Positions 62,333 to 64,000 of a DNA stretch of 64,000 bases are shown here, one piece after another. The stretch is from Thermosynechococcus vestitus BP-1 (GTDB taxonomy: Bacteria > Cyanobacteriota > Cyanobacteriia > Thermosynechococcales > Thermosynechococcaceae): the NCBI RefSeq assembly GCF_000011345.1, contig NC_004113.1:1178001-1242000 (forward strand), in the 5' to 3' direction. A program made the translations under genes and the position numbers. Positions within the stretch are counted from its first letter, which is position 1, and each line of letters starts with the position of its first letter. The notes under the pieces were generated by a model, which was not told where the DNA came from, did not search any database, and saw only the letters and a program-made list of their open reading frames with translations.

Positions 62333-62362
62333 GGCGGCTAGAGCAGCTCTGGCTGCCTTTTT
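62333..62362 (+). terminator. Rho-independent terminator of bcp
   Basis: GGCGGCTAGAG (62333-62343) pairs with CTCTGGCTGCC (62347-62357) over eleven positions, two of them G-U, around a three-base loop (CAG), and TTTTT follows. It lies 50 bp after the bcp stop. Confidence 0.8.
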
Positions 62363-62384
62363 GTTAATTGAATTGTTAATTGAA

Positions 62385-62471
62385 CGGAGAGAGAGGGATT
62401 CGAACCCTCGGTGGCATCACTGCCACACTCGATTTCAAGTCGAGCGCATTCGACCACTCTGCCATCTCTCC
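62385..62471 (-). tRNA. tRNA-Ser (anticodon UGA)
   Basis: Complete class II tRNA of 87 nt on the minus strand. The acceptor stem GGAGAGA pairs with TCTCTCC and the discriminator is G. The anticodon stem-loop CTCGACTTGAAATCGAG carries TGA. A long variable arm (TGGCAGTGATGCCA) and the T-arm GGTTCGAATCC are present. The CCA end is not encoded. It decodes UCA and related serine codons. Confidence 0.96.
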
Positions 62472-62550
62472 GAACATTCTTTATTTTAGCCTTAGTTCGA
62501 ATGCCAAAGGCCAAGGAGTAGAGGGCGGCAGGTGAAGGATTAGGTGTTCT

Positions 62551-64000
62551 TCAGGCAGAAGTCGCAGAAATTGAAGCCATCTCTAAGTCAGTAGCCCTAG
62601 TTTGGAAGTTACCAAACCGTTGGTTGGCTTTGACCACACCATTGACCACAATCCCAAGCATCTTTTGCCGTAAACCCAGATCGCAGGCTTTCAGCGCTTC
62701 GGCCAAGGCCGCCTCTCGTGTTTTCCTTAAGCGTACCACCAACAGTGCCCGGTCTAGTGCTGTCAACACTCGATATGTATCCGCAGCAGCCAGGATCGCA
62801 GGAACATCAACAATCACGACGTCAAAAGTTTCTTTAGTGCTGTCTAGGAAATCAAACCAGCGATAAGAACTAAACAGCGCCATGGGTTCCTGCTGCGCCT
62901 GACCTCCCGTCAATACCCAGAGTCCCTCAGTAAGATTGGCCAAAAGACTAGGCCAGTGGGGCAGAGGCATCGTTCCCTGTAACAGTTCCCCTAAACCATT
63001 GACGTTGGGAATGCCAAGAACTTGATGAAGGCTTGGTTGGTGCAAATTGGCATCCACCAGCAAGACCCGCTTTCCTATCGCCGCTGCCGCCAAAGCAAGA
63101 TAAAGGGCAATGGTAGTTTGTCCTTCTTGACCACTGGTGCCCATGACTGCTAAGGCGTGGGGTGACCCCAACACCTCTAATTGCGTCAGTAGGAAGTAAA
63201 AACTTTCTTTAAAAGCAGGACTGACCCCCGGCAAACGGTGTTGCAGCCCCCACAGCGTCAATGGTGCTTCTAAACGACTAAAGGCCAGTTGATCAAAAGT
63301 CTTGGTCACAGGAATCTGACCCAAAATAGGTAAGGGGGTCTGTTGGCGAATCTGCTCCACCTCCAGAAAGCGATCATCCAACCAATCCATGATCAAGGCA
63401 ATTAGCACGCCAGAAATTCCCCCAAGTGCCAAAGCCATCAACAATGCCGTTGATAAGCGTGTGCTCACCTGATACCGCTCCGTATCGTCGATATCAGAAA
63501 GAACCTTCCATGTAAAGTCGCGCTGGGCAATTTGGAGTTGCAGCGACTGCCGTGTTTGCAATAGCAGTCCTAGGGATTGTAGTGCAGTTGCAAAACGTTG
63601 CTCAATTTTACGGTAGGGGTTGGCAAGGCCTAACAGTCGGGATACTTCTGCTTTGGTTGCCTGAATTTGATTACTCAATTCCGCATCTGCTCTCTTGAGA
63701 GCTTCAAGCTCAGTTTTTACCTGTAGATATTTCCCAATCAGCGAATCAGAGACAGCACTGCCATAACCAATTAAGGTTTCAGGGCGAGGAACTTGGTTCT
63801 GATATCGAATTGTGATTTGCCGAGCTTGGCGCTTAGACTGATCCAGCAGTTGCCGCTTTTGTTCCTCCAGCGCTTGGACTGTGGGAGATTGATCCGTTAA
63901 GTTGCTCCGCTCTCCTGCTAGCTGTGTTTCCGTTGTGGCTAAAGCGCCTAGCAATTGTTGATAATCTCTCGAAGCAGCTAAGTTAGAAGCAGCCAGTGCT
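62551..64000 (-). CDS. Wzc-like chain-length/tyrosine autokinase-family protein, 5' end outside window
   Basis: Polysaccharide co-polymerase/BY-kinase-type protein; the frame is open to the right edge, so the N-terminal part is missing. Visible parts are a long periplasmic coiled coil (first ~150 residues seen), a membrane helix (STALLMALALGGISGVLIALIMDWLDD) and a cytoplasmic ATPase domain. Walker A reads GTSGQEGQT, with Gln in place of the catalytic Lys (codon at 63118-63120 on the complement). Walker A' is present as VLLVDANLHQP. The C-terminus lacks a tyrosine cluster (ends EMASISATSA). It probably regulates export of exopolysaccharide without normal kinase activity. Confidence 0.88.
   Translation of the reverse strand, partial: ALAASNLAASRDYQQLLGALATTETQLAGERSNLTDQSPTVQALEEQKRQLLDQSKRQARQITIRYQNQVPRPETLIGYGSAVSDSLIGKYLQVKTELEALKRADAELSNQIQATKAEVSRLLGLANPYRKIEQRFATALQSLGLLLQTRQSLQLQIAQRDFTWKVLSDIDDTERYQVSTRLSTALLMALALGGISGVLIALIMDWLDDRFLEVEQIRQQTPLPILGQIPVTKTFDQLAFSRLEAPLTLWGLQHRLPGVSPAFKESFYFLLTQLEVLGSPHALAVMGTSGQEGQTTIALYLALAAAAIGKRVLLVDANLHQPSLHQVLGIPNVNGLGELLQGTMPLPHWPSLLANLTEGLWVLTGGQAQQEPMALFSSYRWFDFLDSTKETFDVVIVDVPAILAAADTYRVLTALDRALLVVRLRKTREAALAEALKACDLGLRQKMLGIVVNGVVKANQRFGNFQTRATDLEMASISATSA

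Noticed and set aside
1-64000. CRISPR array or cas genes
   Set aside because: No regularly spaced repeats of 25-40 bp and no Cas-like proteins were seen; TnpB proteins here are transposon-borne.

Overview
The window comes from a cyanobacterium, most likely a thermophile of the Thermosynechococcus type. GCGATCGC (HIP1) octamers are frequent in almost every host gene. Cyanobacterial markers include the carboxysome shell protein CcmO, the NDH-1 subunit NdhP, MenC of phylloquinone synthesis, Ycf20, a cyAbrB regulator and a UPF0182 protein. A nested pair of group II introns fits a genus known for group II intron proliferation. The genus assignment is inference from gene content and sequence style.

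Layout. 1-6 kb: MscS-type channel (cut by the left edge), a BaiN-like flavoprotein, ccmO-coaX-cyAbrB on the minus strand, and a DppC-like permease. 5.8-14.9 kb: a TnpB-only element abutting a response regulator/PP2C gene, a proline-rich protein, a beta-CASP MBL protein, ndhP (44 codons), thyX, and an RsbQ-like hydrolase followed by a PAS-GGDEF protein. 15-18.3 kb: a large RND transporter. 18.3-24.2 kb is a decayed, mobile-element-rich stretch. It holds an ABC ATPase pseudogene split by a group II intron, a second ORF-less intron nested inside the first, and a second copy of the TnpB element that splits the following gene.

24.2-33.3 kb: coaD with a coiled-coil gene, an alpha-E protein, ycf20, pdhA, a VOC-fold protein, murQ, and menC. 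33.3-35 kb: a complete IS200/IS605-type element with divergent tnpA and tnpB. 35-39.4 kb: an NAD operon, pncB-nadD-nrtR-nadE. 39.6-44.6 kb: oligopeptidase A, an M23 peptidase and PBP2. 44.7-49.9 kb: a membrane-anchored hypothetical, hisF, phosphoketolase and tatD. 49.9-55.7 kb: rpsT, larB, an M50-family membrane protein, htpG and hemW. 56-64 kb: UPF0182, two PrxQ-type peroxiredoxins, a TPR protein, a DppB-like permease, tRNA-Ser(UGA), and a Wzc-like protein cut by the right edge.

The strongest observations are these. (i) The twintron can be resolved to the base, because removing the inner intron rebuilds the maturase leader of the outer one. (ii) The two TnpB elements are both 1317 bp. Excision of one restores a reading frame, while the other supplies a Shine-Dalgarno to its neighbour. 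(iii) Three enzyme-family proteins carry substituted catalytic motifs: the M50 protein (REVGH), the Wzc-like ATPase (GQT in Walker A) and NrtR (degenerate Nudix box). (iv) An RsbQ receptor-type hydrolase is paired with a diguanylate cyclase. (v) A palindromic 21-bp motif is shared by two unrelated upstream regions.
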